From contig CAWFPJ010000024.1 in NCBI GenBank assembly GCA_963817515.1, forward strand, positions 124,001 to 188,000: 64,000 nt of DNA, written 5' to 3'. The notes under the pieces are model-generated. The model was not told the origin of the DNA. It worked only from the letters and a program-made list of their open reading frames with translations, and ran no database searches. Source of the stretch: DATMNI01 sp963817515 (lineage in GTDB: Bacteria > Acidobacteriota > Terriglobia > Bryobacterales > Bryobacteraceae). Made by a program: the position numbers and the translations under genes. How positions within the stretch are numbered: the stretch's first letter is position 1; each line of letters begins with the position of its first letter. This document shows, in pieces, positions 51,052 through 59,029 of the stretch.

Positions 51052-53026
51052 TTCCCGCGCCCTGCTGTCGTTCGTAGCCCTGATTGCGGTTGCCGCCGCA
51101 GCGCCCGCCGTATCGCAAGCCCAGGACCGCCGCTCGCGCATCGACGTCGAGCAGTACACCATCGACGCCGAGGTCTCGCCCAATACGCAGTCGATGACCG
51201 CCAAGGTGGCGGTGCGGTTTGTGCCCATCGACGAAAACATCACTTCGGCCTCCTTCGAGTTGAACAATGCGTTAAATGTTTCCAAGGTGGAAGACGACAA
51301 GGGCCGCCAGATTCCGGCGTCCCGCAACCAGCAGGATTTTACGGTGCGGCTCAGCTTCGAACAGCCCCTGCCCAAGGGCCAGCCTGTCACTATCACGTTT
51401 TACTACGATGGCAAGCTCAGCGGCCAGGAAGACTCGCCCGTATACGGCATCAAATTCGCCGCCATCCATCCTGATTTTTCGTTCTTTATGTATCCCGCCC
51501 GTTGGTTTCCGGTGAGCGGTTACAGCACCGACCGCTTCGCCACCGACCTGCGCGTTACGGTTCCCATGGGTTATACGGTGCTGGGCAGCGGCCTCGACAG
51601 CAAGCGGACTGCGGGAGACAAGAACCTCTACGAGATCAAGTTCGAACGGCCGTCGTTCCCCGGCAGCTTCGCGGTGATGAAGGGCCAGCCGGCGAAAGTG
51701 GCTGCTGAGGGCGTCACCACGGCGCTTTATTTCCGCGGCGCCGAAGCCGAAATGGCGCAGCCCTATGGCGAACATATTGGCAAGGTGATGTCGTATTTCA
51801 CGGGCCTCTTCGGTTTGCCGCCTTACGCCAATCTCACGGTGGTGGAGACCGAAGAGGGCGCGCCCAACGGTTATGCGGCGCCCGGCATCATCTTCCTGGC
51901 CCCGCGCGCCATCGGCAAACAGCCCAACGCCAAGCTGCTGGCCAACCAGATTTCGCGGCAGTGGTGGGAAGATCTGGTATCGCCCACCACACGCAATCAC
52001 CTGTGGCTCACCAACGGTCTGGCGGCTTACTCCGAACTGCTGTGGACCGAGCATGCCAGCGGTCCAGGGGCTATGGAATCGCAGCTTCGCGATGTCATGG
52101 TGGATTCACTGACAATCGACACCGTGCCCGTGATTCAGTCGGCACGTCTGGAAGATTACTCGCCCGAACTGTGGGCCCTCACCGGAAGCAAAGGCGCCGG
52201 CGTTATGGGCATGCTGCGCTACGTAATGGGCGACGACAACTTCTTTAAGACCCTGAAGGCTTACCCGCAGCAGTTTTCCTGGAAATCGGTGAACACGGAC
52301 GATTTCCGCAAGGTGGCCGAGACGGTTTCGGGGCAGGATCTGGGCTACTTTTTTATTCAGTGGATCGAATCCAGCAGCGGCGCTCCTGAATTCAAGCTCG
52401 AATACACCATTTTCCGCACCCAGAAAGGCTTCCGGGTGATGGGCAAGATCTCGCAGGACCTGGATACTTTCCGTATGCCGGTGGACCTCAAGATTGAAAC
52501 CGAGGGCAACCCCGAGGAGAAGCGCGTCGAAGTGGTGGGAACGTCCTCGGAATTCTCCGTGGACACGTTCGGCAAGCCCAAGAACGTCATCATCGATATC
52601 AATAACCACGTGCTCCGCTACAGCCCCCAGGTGCGCGTGGCGGTGGCCATCCGCCGCGGCGAACAGTTCGCGGAATTGAGCGAGTTCGGCGAGGCTTTAA
52701 AAGAGTATCAGAAGGCGCTCGAAACCAACCGCACCAGTTCCCTGGCGCACTACCGGATTGCCGAGGTTCATTTCCTTCAGAACAACTACCAGCCTGCCGC
52801 CAACGAGTTCCGGGAGGTTCTGGCGGGCGACCTGGAACCCAAGTGGACGGAAGTCTGGGCGCGCATCAATTTGGGCAAAATATTCGATATCTCCGGGCAG
52901 CGCGAGCGCGCCGTGAACGAGTACAACCTGGCGATCCGGACCAAAGATGATACCCAGGGCGCACAGGAGCAGGCCGCACAGTATCTCAAGACGGCCTACG
53001 AGAGGCAGCGCCGCGTAGAACAGTAA
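51041..53026 (+). CDS. Secreted M1-peptidase-like protein lacking the zinc site, with C-terminal TPR repeats
   Basis: 661 residues with signal peptide (MFRNSRALLSFVALIAVAAA, cleavage near SQA). Residues about 30-240 are an M1 N-terminal beta domain (DVEQYTIDAEVSPNTQSMTA). The catalytic region is recognisable by context but dead: where M1 enzymes read HEIxHQWWGDLV, this reads LANQISRQWWEDLVSPTT (His, Glu and His all replaced), the second-shell NEGFA is TNGLAAY, and the Tyr of YxKG is replaced (TGSKGAGVMGMLRYVMGD). The C-terminal 130 residues are TPR-like (FGEALKEYQKALETNRTSSL, RAVNEYNLAIRTKDDTQGAQ). It overlaps lpxB by 11 bp, hence co-translated with it. A protein-binding or scaffold role is inferred. 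Confidence 0.82.
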   Translation: MFRNSRALLSFVALIAVAAAAPAVSQAQDRRSRIDVEQYTIDAEVSPNTQSMTAKVAVRFVPIDENITSASFELNNALNVSKVEDDKGRQIPASRNQQDFTVRLSFEQPLPKGQPVTITFYYDGKLSGQEDSPVYGIKFAAIHPDFSFFMYPARWFPVSGYSTDRFATDLRVTVPMGYTVLGSGLDSKRTAGDKNLYEIKFERPSFPGSFAVMKGQPAKVAAEGVTTALYFRGAEAEMAQPYGEHIGKVMSYFTGLFGLPPYANLTVVETEEGAPNGYAAPGIIFLAPRAIGKQPNAKLLANQISRQWWEDLVSPTTRNHLWLTNGLAAYSELLWTEHASGPGAMESQLRDVMVDSLTIDTVPVIQSARLEDYSPELWALTGSKGAGVMGMLRYVMGDDNFFKTLKAYPQQFSWKSVNTDDFRKVAETVSGQDLGYFFIQWIESSSGAPEFKLEYTIFRTQKGFRVMGKISQDLDTFRMPVDLKIETEGNPEEKRVEVVGTSSEFSVDTFGKPKNVIIDINNHVLRYSPQVRVAVAIRRGEQFAELSEFGEALKEYQKALETNRTSSLAHYRIAEVHFLQNNYQPAANEFREVLAGDLEPKWTEVWARINLGKIFDISGQRERAVNEYNLAIRTKDDTQGAQEQAAQYLKTAYERQRRVEQ

Positions 53027-53085
53027 CGTAGAGCAGTAAACGGTGAACAACAAATAAACGTCGGAACGGCGAGCCGGGGAGAGGC

Positions 53086-53769
53086 TCAGAAGTGCTCTCT
53101 CAACTCCCTGAACCCTTCGAGCACCAGCAACTTCCCCGCCCCCGCGCGCAATTCCTGCTTCTCCAGAACCCACGTATGCTGGTGCGGAACAAAAACCGCA
53201 TTCAGCCCCGCCTCAAGGGCCGGGTTAATATCCGACTTCGGGCTGTTGCCGATCATCCAGGTCCGCTGCGGTTCCATCCCGCGTTGGTCCACCAGATTGC
53301 GGTACGCCGCCGCATCCTTTTCCTTCACAATCGCCGTGTGCCCAAAGTATTTCCCCAAACCGGACCGGTCGATCTTCAGCTTCTGCTCCTCCGGATGTCC
53401 CTTGGTGAACAGCGTGAGGTCATGCCGGGATGCCAGATGCTCCAGCGTCTCGGCAACGCCGTCGATGACCACCATGGGGCATTCCAGAATCCTCTCGGCA
53501 AAGCCCATCGCCGTTCGCCGGTCGTCTTCGCGAATCTCGCGCTCCGCCAGGTGCTCATAGCATTGCCGCAGGTTGCGGGCAAAGTTCAGCGAACCGTAGC
53601 CGTGGATCTTGCTGTTGGCGTCCTCGATCTGGTCCAGAACGTCGCGCACCTGGCTCGGCGACATGGTCGAATGAGCCAGAAACTGCACGAACTCTTCGAA
53701 GGCGCGCTCGAAGAATATATTATTCTCCCAGAGCGTGTCGTCGGCATCCACAATCAGATTTTGGCGCAT
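53086..53769 (-). CDS. HAD-superfamily hydrolase
   Basis: 227 residues from ATG 53769 (a GTG at 53772 is in frame one codon earlier). Motif I NLIVDADDTLWENNIFFERA (D-x-D-D-T), motif II LTLFTKGHPEEQ (T-K-G), and motif III/IV WMIGNSPKSDINPALEAG are in order, as in phosphoglycolate-phosphatase-like or haloacid dehalogenase members. Substrate unknown. The ATG overlaps the tonB stop (TGATG), so it is translated with the envelope genes. Confidence 0.85.
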   Translation of the reverse strand: MRQNLIVDADDTLWENNIFFERAFEEFVQFLAHSTMSPSQVRDVLDQIEDANSKIHGYGSLNFARNLRQCYEHLAEREIREDDRRTAMGFAERILECPMVVIDGVAETLEHLASRHDLTLFTKGHPEEQKLKIDRSGLGKYFGHTAIVKEKDAAAYRNLVDQRGMEPQRTWMIGNSPKSDINPALEAGLNAVFVPHQHTWVLEKQELRAGAGKLLVLEGFRELREHF

Positions 53770-55322
53770 CACTTAGCAGGTTTCGGAGCCAGGTGGAAGG
53801 GTATTTCAAACACCGCGTCCACGTCCACCGGGGAACCGTTGCGCATCGCGGGTTCGAATAACCACTTGGCGAGGGCTTCTCCGGCGCTTCGATCCAGGCG
53901 GTCATCCAGGCCGCGCAGCAGGACCACGGACTCCACATGACCGTCCCCCCGGATCACCGCCGAGAGCAGAACTTTGCCCTCCACCCTCTCGCTCACCGCG
54001 GACTGGATATACTTGGGGTCCACTTTGCGCAGCGGAACCGGCGGCCGGATCGCGGGCGCAGGGCCGGATGGATGACTCTCGGCGTTTGCGGCCATGCCCG
54101 CAGTCCCCATGCCGGCCTCGCGCACCGCAAACCAAACGATCCAGCTTCCCGAATAACTGGTGACATTCGGCATCTGGATGGCCACCGTGTACACCATACG
54201 TCCGGCCAGGCGCGGATCGGGAGCGCTCAAGACGCGCGTGGCCAGTGGTTCCGGCGTGGGTGCCGGGTCGCGCACCATCCGGTCCGCGGCCATAAGGTTC
54301 TCTTTAGAGGTCGGCGAGAACGATCCCGGCGAGAGGTTGGCAGCAAGCGAAGGTTGGGCATCCTTAACCCCATCGCGCAACAATAGACCGGGAACGGCCA
54401 CCCGGGCATTGGAAGCGCCGTTTGCTATGCCACCCTCCGGCCGGACCACGGCCCCCGCCGAAAAGCCAGCCTCGCGGGAAACCGGCGGCGGCGGAACCAC
54501 GGTTGTGTTGATAGGATTCAGCCCTACGATGGCGAAGCTTGCCTGGTTCAACTGGGCAGCCGGTTGGGCAGCTGGCGGGGCGCTAATATCCGGCACGGCC
54601 GGCAATCCTGCGGCCACTGGTTGCGGCTTGCTGCCCGGTGGCGGTCGGAAGTCCAGCGGCTGTGGCTTCGGAAGAGACGCGTCGATCGGCAAGCCCTTCA
54701 ACGGAGCGGCGGACTGCAGCGCCGGCGCGTCCGGGAGCAGCAGGGCGGCTTGCCGCTGCATTCTGACGCTGGGCGGCGGAGTGAAAGGCAGCGGCTGCAG
54801 GCGCGGGCCGGCTGAGGGCAATGGCACGGCCGTTGCCTCGGCGCTGGCTGACACGTGCGGAGCCTCAGGAAGCGCGGGCGCTGAAGTAATAACCGGCTGG
54901 GGCTGCACAGGCGGCGCCACGAACGGCCGTACCAGCTTGGGCGGTGGTGCTACCTTGGGCGCTGGGGCCACCGCCACCACATTCGGCAGGTGTGCTGGTG
55001 GCAATGCCGTCGGCGCTGCGGGTTCCGGCGTCCATATCATCTGCGGCGGCCGGTCGTCATCTTTTGTTCCGGAGACCACGGTCTGGTCGAACTTCACGCG
55101 CGCTCGCGGAGGCCGGGCGTCGGGATGCGCTTCCGCCGGCGCCACCTCCGGCAGTTTCTCGCGCAGGTTATACCAGACGATCTTTTTCTCGTTGGGACGA
55201 ATTTCCCGATCGTAGATCGAACGCGCCTCATGCGGCGGCGTCAGTGCCGGCGCGAAGACCACCCACCCCAGAATCCCGCCGTGGAAACAGGCTGAGACGG
55301 CGAAGGAAGTGGCGCTTCGCAT
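53769..55322 (-). CDS. TonB-type energy transducer with long proline-rich linker
   Basis: 517 residues. An N-terminal hydrophobic anchor (AVSACFHGGILGWVVFAPAL) is followed by a roughly 300-residue Pro/Ala/Val-rich linker (PAPKVAPPPKLVRPFVAPPV and similar) and a TonB C-terminal domain (about 430-515: YIQSAVSERVEGKVLLSAVI, GDGHVESVVLLRGLD, LFEPAMRNGSPVDVDAVFEI). Links inner-membrane proton motive force to outer-membrane receptors such as the one at 0.1-3.5 kb; no exbBD are near. Overlaps the LON-domain gene by one base and the HAD gene on the other side. Confidence 0.85.
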   Translation of the reverse strand: MRSATSFAVSACFHGGILGWVVFAPALTPPHEARSIYDREIRPNEKKIVWYNLREKLPEVAPAEAHPDARPPRARVKFDQTVVSGTKDDDRPPQMIWTPEPAAPTALPPAHLPNVVAVAPAPKVAPPPKLVRPFVAPPVQPQPVITSAPALPEAPHVSASAEATAVPLPSAGPRLQPLPFTPPPSVRMQRQAALLLPDAPALQSAAPLKGLPIDASLPKPQPLDFRPPPGSKPQPVAAGLPAVPDISAPPAAQPAAQLNQASFAIVGLNPINTTVVPPPPVSREAGFSAGAVVRPEGGIANGASNARVAVPGLLLRDGVKDAQPSLAANLSPGSFSPTSKENLMAADRMVRDPAPTPEPLATRVLSAPDPRLAGRMVYTVAIQMPNVTSYSGSWIVWFAVREAGMGTAGMAANAESHPSGPAPAIRPPVPLRKVDPKYIQSAVSERVEGKVLLSAVIRGDGHVESVVLLRGLDDRLDRSAGEALAKWLFEPAMRNGSPVDVDAVFEIPFHLAPKPAK

Positions 55323-55951
55323 CAGATCCCTGCCGGCTTCCTGCCAAACCCGTTGGTCGGAGCCAGTTCCCGCATGCGCTCGATGGTGCGCTGCCTGGGA
55401 ATGTACGCCGACAGGTAATGGTTCAGCTCCTTAAGGCGCCCGGTTTCGGAGCGCTGCCTCAGGAGCGTGTTCAGAAAATCCAGGTCCGGCAACCCCTGCG
55501 CCAGTTGAAAGCTGAGTTGTGGATCTTTGAGATCCGGTTCGCTCCGGCGCTCCGACGTACCCAATGAGCTCAGCGCGTGATAGTTCGAAACAGCCTCATC
55601 GCGCAATTCCTTGGGTGTGGGTTCGAAATCATCGTCATCGAAGAAACTCACTTCAGCCTGCAGATAATTCTTTTCTTCGTTGAGCGCCTCGATCTCGAAA
55701 CGCCGCTGCCCGCGTGTCAGGATATCCATCCGCCCATCCGAATACATCTCCAGAACCTTTTCGATGATCACCGTGCATCCGGTGTTCACAATGCCCTGAT
55801 CCCGGGCCAGCACGATGCCGAACTCGGAACCGTCGCGGATTGCGTCGCCCGCCATTTCCTTGTAGCGATCTTCGAAGATGTGGAGCGGCAGGTGGGTCCG
55901 CGGGAAGACTACAAGCTGTAATGGGAACAGCGGGATGCGCCGCGATGGCAT
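55322..55951 (-). CDS. LON peptidase N-terminal-domain protein (non-peptidase)
   Basis: 209 residues from ATG 55951. The frame extends 99 codons upstream, but only from 55951 is the standard LON-N start present: RRIPLFPLQLVVFPRTHLPL. The domain body HIFEDRYKEMAGDAIRDGSE, GIVLARDQGIVNTGCTVIIE and RMDILTRGQRRFEIEALN follow; the AAA+ and Ser-Lys protease parts of Lon are absent, as in the stand-alone family. The C-terminal helices (LRQRSETGRLKELNHYLSAY) are the usual substrate-binding extension. First gene of the LON-tonB-HAD set. Confidence 0.85.
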   Translation of the reverse strand: MPSRRIPLFPLQLVVFPRTHLPLHIFEDRYKEMAGDAIRDGSEFGIVLARDQGIVNTGCTVIIEKVLEMYSDGRMDILTRGQRRFEIEALNEEKNYLQAEVSFFDDDDFEPTPKELRDEAVSNYHALSSLGTSERRSEPDLKDPQLSFQLAQGLPDLDFLNTLLRQRSETGRLKELNHYLSAYIPRQRTIERMRELAPTNGFGRKPAGI

Positions 55952-56005
55952 GATACTATTATGGCGTTTCGGCGGAAAGCCTAGCAATGATCGATCGTCC
56001 ACAAC

Positions 56006-56794
56006 ATGCGAATTGAGGGCAAAGTCGTACTCATCACCGGGGCCTCGGAAGGCATCGGCGCCGCTTGCGCCGCGGAATTCGCGCGGGCGGGCGCCAAACT
56101 CTCGCTCACCGCCCGCTCCGAAGAAGGCCTGCGGCGCGTGGGCGCCTCCATCGCTCCCGGCTCGAAAGCGCTCATCATTCCCGGCGACCTGACCAACGAA
56201 GCCGACCGCCTCCGCGTGGTGGAGCGTACCATTGAAACCTACGGCCAAATCGACATTCTGATCAACAACGCCGGTGCCGGAATTTACTGGCCTTCCTGGA
56301 ACATCCCCATGGAAGAGGCGCGCGCCCTCATGGAGCTGAATTTCTTCGCCCTGCTGGGCCTTACGCAGTTAGCCGTCCCGCACATGCGCGTCCGCAAAAG
56401 CGGCATGGTGGTCAACGTGGGGTCGATCGGCGGTAAGATGGTGCTGCCCTGGATGACGATTTACAGCGCCTCGAAGTATGCCGTCGGCGCGCTCACCGAA
56501 GGCATGCGCATGGAACTGATGCGCGACGGCATCCGCACCCTGCTGGTCTGCCCCGGCTACGTGCAGACGGGGTTTCAAAAAAACGTACGCGCGGGGCAAG
56601 CGCCCCTCAAGGTACAGGAGGGCCGCCGCTTCGCCATCACGCCGCAGCGCTGCGCCACCGATATTCGCCGCGGGGTGGAGCGCGGAGCCCGCACCATCGT
56701 CACGCCAAAGGCCGGATGGCTGCTGGTGCTGGCGATGCGCCTGTTCCCCTCCATTGTGGAATCCCGCATGGCGCAAATGAACGAAACCGCATGA
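56006..56794 (+). CDS. SDR-family oxidoreductase
   Basis: 262 residues. Rossmann motif VLITGASEGIGAACAAEF (G-x3-G-x-G), NNAGAG, catalytic Ser in NVGSIGGKMVLP and Tyr-Lys in YSASKYAVGALTEGMRMELM give a complete classical SDR active site. Acts on a secondary alcohol or ketone; substrate not set. Similarity in layout to ketosphinganine reductases was considered because of the desaturase at 59 kb, but the sequence is generic. The stop overlaps the aroK start (ATGA). Confidence 0.88.
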   Translation: MRIEGKVVLITGASEGIGAACAAEFARAGAKLSLTARSEEGLRRVGASIAPGSKALIIPGDLTNEADRLRVVERTIETYGQIDILINNAGAGIYWPSWNIPMEEARALMELNFFALLGLTQLAVPHMRVRKSGMVVNVGSIGGKMVLPWMTIYSASKYAVGALTEGMRMELMRDGIRTLLVCPGYVQTGFQKNVRAGQAPLKVQEGRRFAITPQRCATDIRRGVERGARTIVTPKAGWLLVLAMRLFPSIVESRMAQMNETA

Positions 56795-57321
56795 ACATCA
56801 AGCTCAAACGTACTCCTGGCATTTATATGGTGGGCTTCATGGGCTCCGGAAAATCCACCATCGGCCGTCATCTGGCGCGCAGGCTCGGATGGAGCTTCTT
56901 TGATACCGACGAAGAAATCGAGGCCGCCGAAAAGATGACCATCGCCCAGATATTCACGGGGCGCGGTGAGCCGGCGTTCCGCAGCATTGAGACGGAAATC
57001 ATCCGCCATCACGTTGGCTGGATCGAACGCGGGCGCCCCGCGGTGCTGGCGCTGGGCGGGGGCGCTTTTGCGGAACCGGTCAATCGTCAACTGCTCTGCA
57101 ACAACGGGATCGCGGTGTGGCTCGATTGCCCGTTCGAAACCGTCCAGCGCCGAGTTGGAGAGGCCAGCCACCGCCCTCTGGCGCGCGATCCCGACACGTT
57201 CGCGGCGCTGTTTAAGTCCCGCCGCGAGGTTTACCGTCTGGCCGATGCCACCGTCCCCATCGAAAGCGATGACCCGGAAGCCGTGGTCAGCCTGATTCTG
57301 GACCACAAGTTGTTCAAATGA
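56791..57321 (+). CDS. aroK: Shikimate kinase
   Basis: 176 residues from ATG 56791, chosen because it overlaps the SDR stop and gives a normal P-loop spacing: IYMVGFMGSGKSTIGRHLAR (Walker A), FFDTDEEIEA, FTGRGEPAFRSIETEIIRHH (shikimate-binding Arg and Glu), LALGGGAF and the LID region RPLARD. Phosphorylates shikimate in aromatic amino acid synthesis. Overlaps the glycerate kinase start as well, so the three genes are one translation unit. Confidence 0.93.
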   Translation: MNIKLKRTPGIYMVGFMGSGKSTIGRHLARRLGWSFFDTDEEIEAAEKMTIAQIFTGRGEPAFRSIETEIIRHHVGWIERGRPAVLALGGGAFAEPVNRQLLCNNGIAVWLDCPFETVQRRVGEASHRPLARDPDTFAALFKSRREVYRLADATVPIESDDPEAVVSLILDHKLFK

Positions 57322-58631
57322 CCGTGAAATCGCTGCGCCGCCATGCGTCGGCCATTTTCCAGGCCGCGCTGGCCGCCGCCAACCCCGCCGACGCCGTCAC
57401 ACGCCACCTGAAAGACAGGGACCTGAGCCGGTATTCCAACCTCTACGTAATCGGCGCGGGCAAAGCCGGAGCTTCCATGGCGCATGCCGCGGAACGCGCA
57501 CTGGGCCGCCCGATCACCGCCGGTCTGATCAACGTAAAGGACGAACCCGCGGCCGGGCAGCGTCCGGCTTCGCAACGCAAAAGCCGCATCGAATTGAACC
57601 CGTGCGGCCATCCCATGCCCGATGCCCGCGGCGTGGCGGGGGCGGAACGAATCGCGCAAATTGCCGCCGGTGCGCAGAAAGATGATCTCGTGGTATGCCT
57701 GATTTCAGGCGGCGCCTCGGCGCTTATGCCGCTGCCGGCGGCGGGCATCACGCTCGAAGAGAAGCAGGGCACCACGCGCCTGCTGCTGGCCTGCGGCGCC
57801 AATATCCATGAGATCAACGCCATCCGCAAGCACATCTCTCGTATCAAAGGCGGCCAACTGGCCCGTCTGGCGGCACCGGCGACAGTGGAATCGCTGTTGC
57901 TCTCCGACGTGATCGGCGATGACCTGGACGTGATCGGCTCTGGCCCCACCGCCCCCGATGCTTCCACCTTCGCGGCGGCCGGGGACGTTCTGGACAAGTA
58001 CGGCATTCGAGCGCGCGTACCTGCTGCCGTGAAAGAGCGCATCGAACGCGGGCAGCGCGGCGAACTTCCGGAGACACCCAAGCCGGGCGACCCCATCTTC
58101 CGGCGTGTGCGCAACACCGTAGTGGGCGGAAACCGTCTGGCCCTGGCTGCGGCAGCGCGCCACGCCCGATCGCTGGGCTTCCGCACGCTGGTGCTCTCTA
58201 GCGAGATCCAGGGCGAGACCCGTGAGATCGCGCGCATGCACGCCGCCATCGCCCGCGAAATCGTCCATTCGGGGCAGCCCGCCAAACCGCCTGCGTGCAT
58301 CATCACGGGCGGTGAAACCACGGTCACCCTGAGAGGCGAGGGCTTGGGTGGCAGAAACCAGGAATTCGTCCTGGCTGCCGCCATCGATATTGTGGACCTC
58401 GAAAACGTAGTCGTGTTTAGCGCCGGCACCGATGGCAGCGACGGCCCCACCGATGCCGCTGGCGCCGTGGCCGATGGCGCAACACTTCGCCGCAACCCGG
58501 ACGCGCGCCGCTACCTGGAGGAAAACAACTCGTACCACTACTTCGAATCTTTGGGAGACCTGGTGATCACGGGCCCCACCAACACCAACGTGATGGATGT
58601 CCGCATCGTTCTTATAGGTACCCGGTCATGA
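57318..58631 (+). CDS. Glycerate 2-kinase (MOFRL-type)
   Basis: 437 residues, class II glycerate kinase. N-terminal domain holds VIGAGKAGASMAHAAERALG and GHPMPDARGVAGAERIAQIA; the substrate loop LISGGASALMPLPAAGITLE; C-terminal MOFRL motif region GGETTVTLRGEGLGGRNQEF with LGDLVITGPTNTNVMDVRIV at the end. Phosphorylates D-glycerate at position 2, feeding photorespiratory-type, serine or sugar-acid breakdown into glycolysis. Overlaps aroK (ATGA) and the TPR gene (ATGA). Confidence 0.92.
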   Translation: MTVKSLRRHASAIFQAALAAANPADAVTRHLKDRDLSRYSNLYVIGAGKAGASMAHAAERALGRPITAGLINVKDEPAAGQRPASQRKSRIELNPCGHPMPDARGVAGAERIAQIAAGAQKDDLVVCLISGGASALMPLPAAGITLEEKQGTTRLLLACGANIHEINAIRKHISRIKGGQLARLAAPATVESLLLSDVIGDDLDVIGSGPTAPDASTFAAAGDVLDKYGIRARVPAAVKERIERGQRGELPETPKPGDPIFRRVRNTVVGGNRLALAAAARHARSLGFRTLVLSSEIQGETREIARMHAAIAREIVHSGQPAKPPACIITGGETTVTLRGEGLGGRNQEFVLAAAIDIVDLENVVVFSAGTDGSDGPTDAAGAVADGATLRRNPDARRYLEENNSYHYFESLGDLVITGPTNTNVMDVRIVLIGTRS

Positions 58632-58972
58632 GTTTCTGGCGCAAGGAAATGATCGAGCCCGCGCTCGATAACGAAACCCGCCTTCACATGGAGGAGCAGC
58701 GCGCCTGGATTGCCCGCGAGCCCGCCAATGCCCGTCCCTACTACCACCTGGCGCAACTCTACCGCGTGGCTTTCAAGCCGGAAGAAGCTCTGGGCTTGCT
58801 GCTGGAAGCCGTGCGCCTGGACCCGGCCTTCGCCGATGCGCACGCCGCTCTGACTGAAATTTATGCCGTACGCGAAGACTATCGGGCTGCTTGGCGTCAC
58901 GCCCGCCTGGCCGAACAGCACGGCGAGGGGCGGGGCGTGCAATTGCTCATGCGCTACGGTGTGGCTGAGTGA
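58628..58972 (+). CDS. Small TPR-like protein
   Basis: 114 residues, helical. AYYHLAQLYRVAFKPEEALG-type and ALGLLLEAVRLDPAFADAHA units (about residues 40-90) form two tetratricopeptide repeats; the last part DYRAAWRHARLAEQHGEGRG may be a third. Overlaps the glycerate kinase stop by 4 bases, so it is the last gene in the SDR-aroK-kinase run. Function unknown. Confidence 0.7.
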   Translation: MSFWRKEMIEPALDNETRLHMEEQRAWIAREPANARPYYHLAQLYRVAFKPEEALGLLLEAVRLDPAFADAHAALTEIYAVREDYRAAWRHARLAEQHGEGRGVQLLMRYGVAE

Positions 58973-58990
58973 GCGGTGCTTGTTTCCCGA

Positions 58991-59019
58991 TTGCCACCAC
59001 TGTATGACTCCGTTATACT
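58991..59019 (+). promoter_or_regulatory. Strong sigma-70-like promoter before the desaturase gene
   Basis: TTGCCA (58991-58996), 17-bp spacer, TATACT (59014-59019). Initiation would be expected near 59026, only about 4 bases before the GTG start at 59030, so the mRNA would be nearly leaderless. Confidence 0.55.
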
Positions 59020-59029
59020 ACATGCCAAA

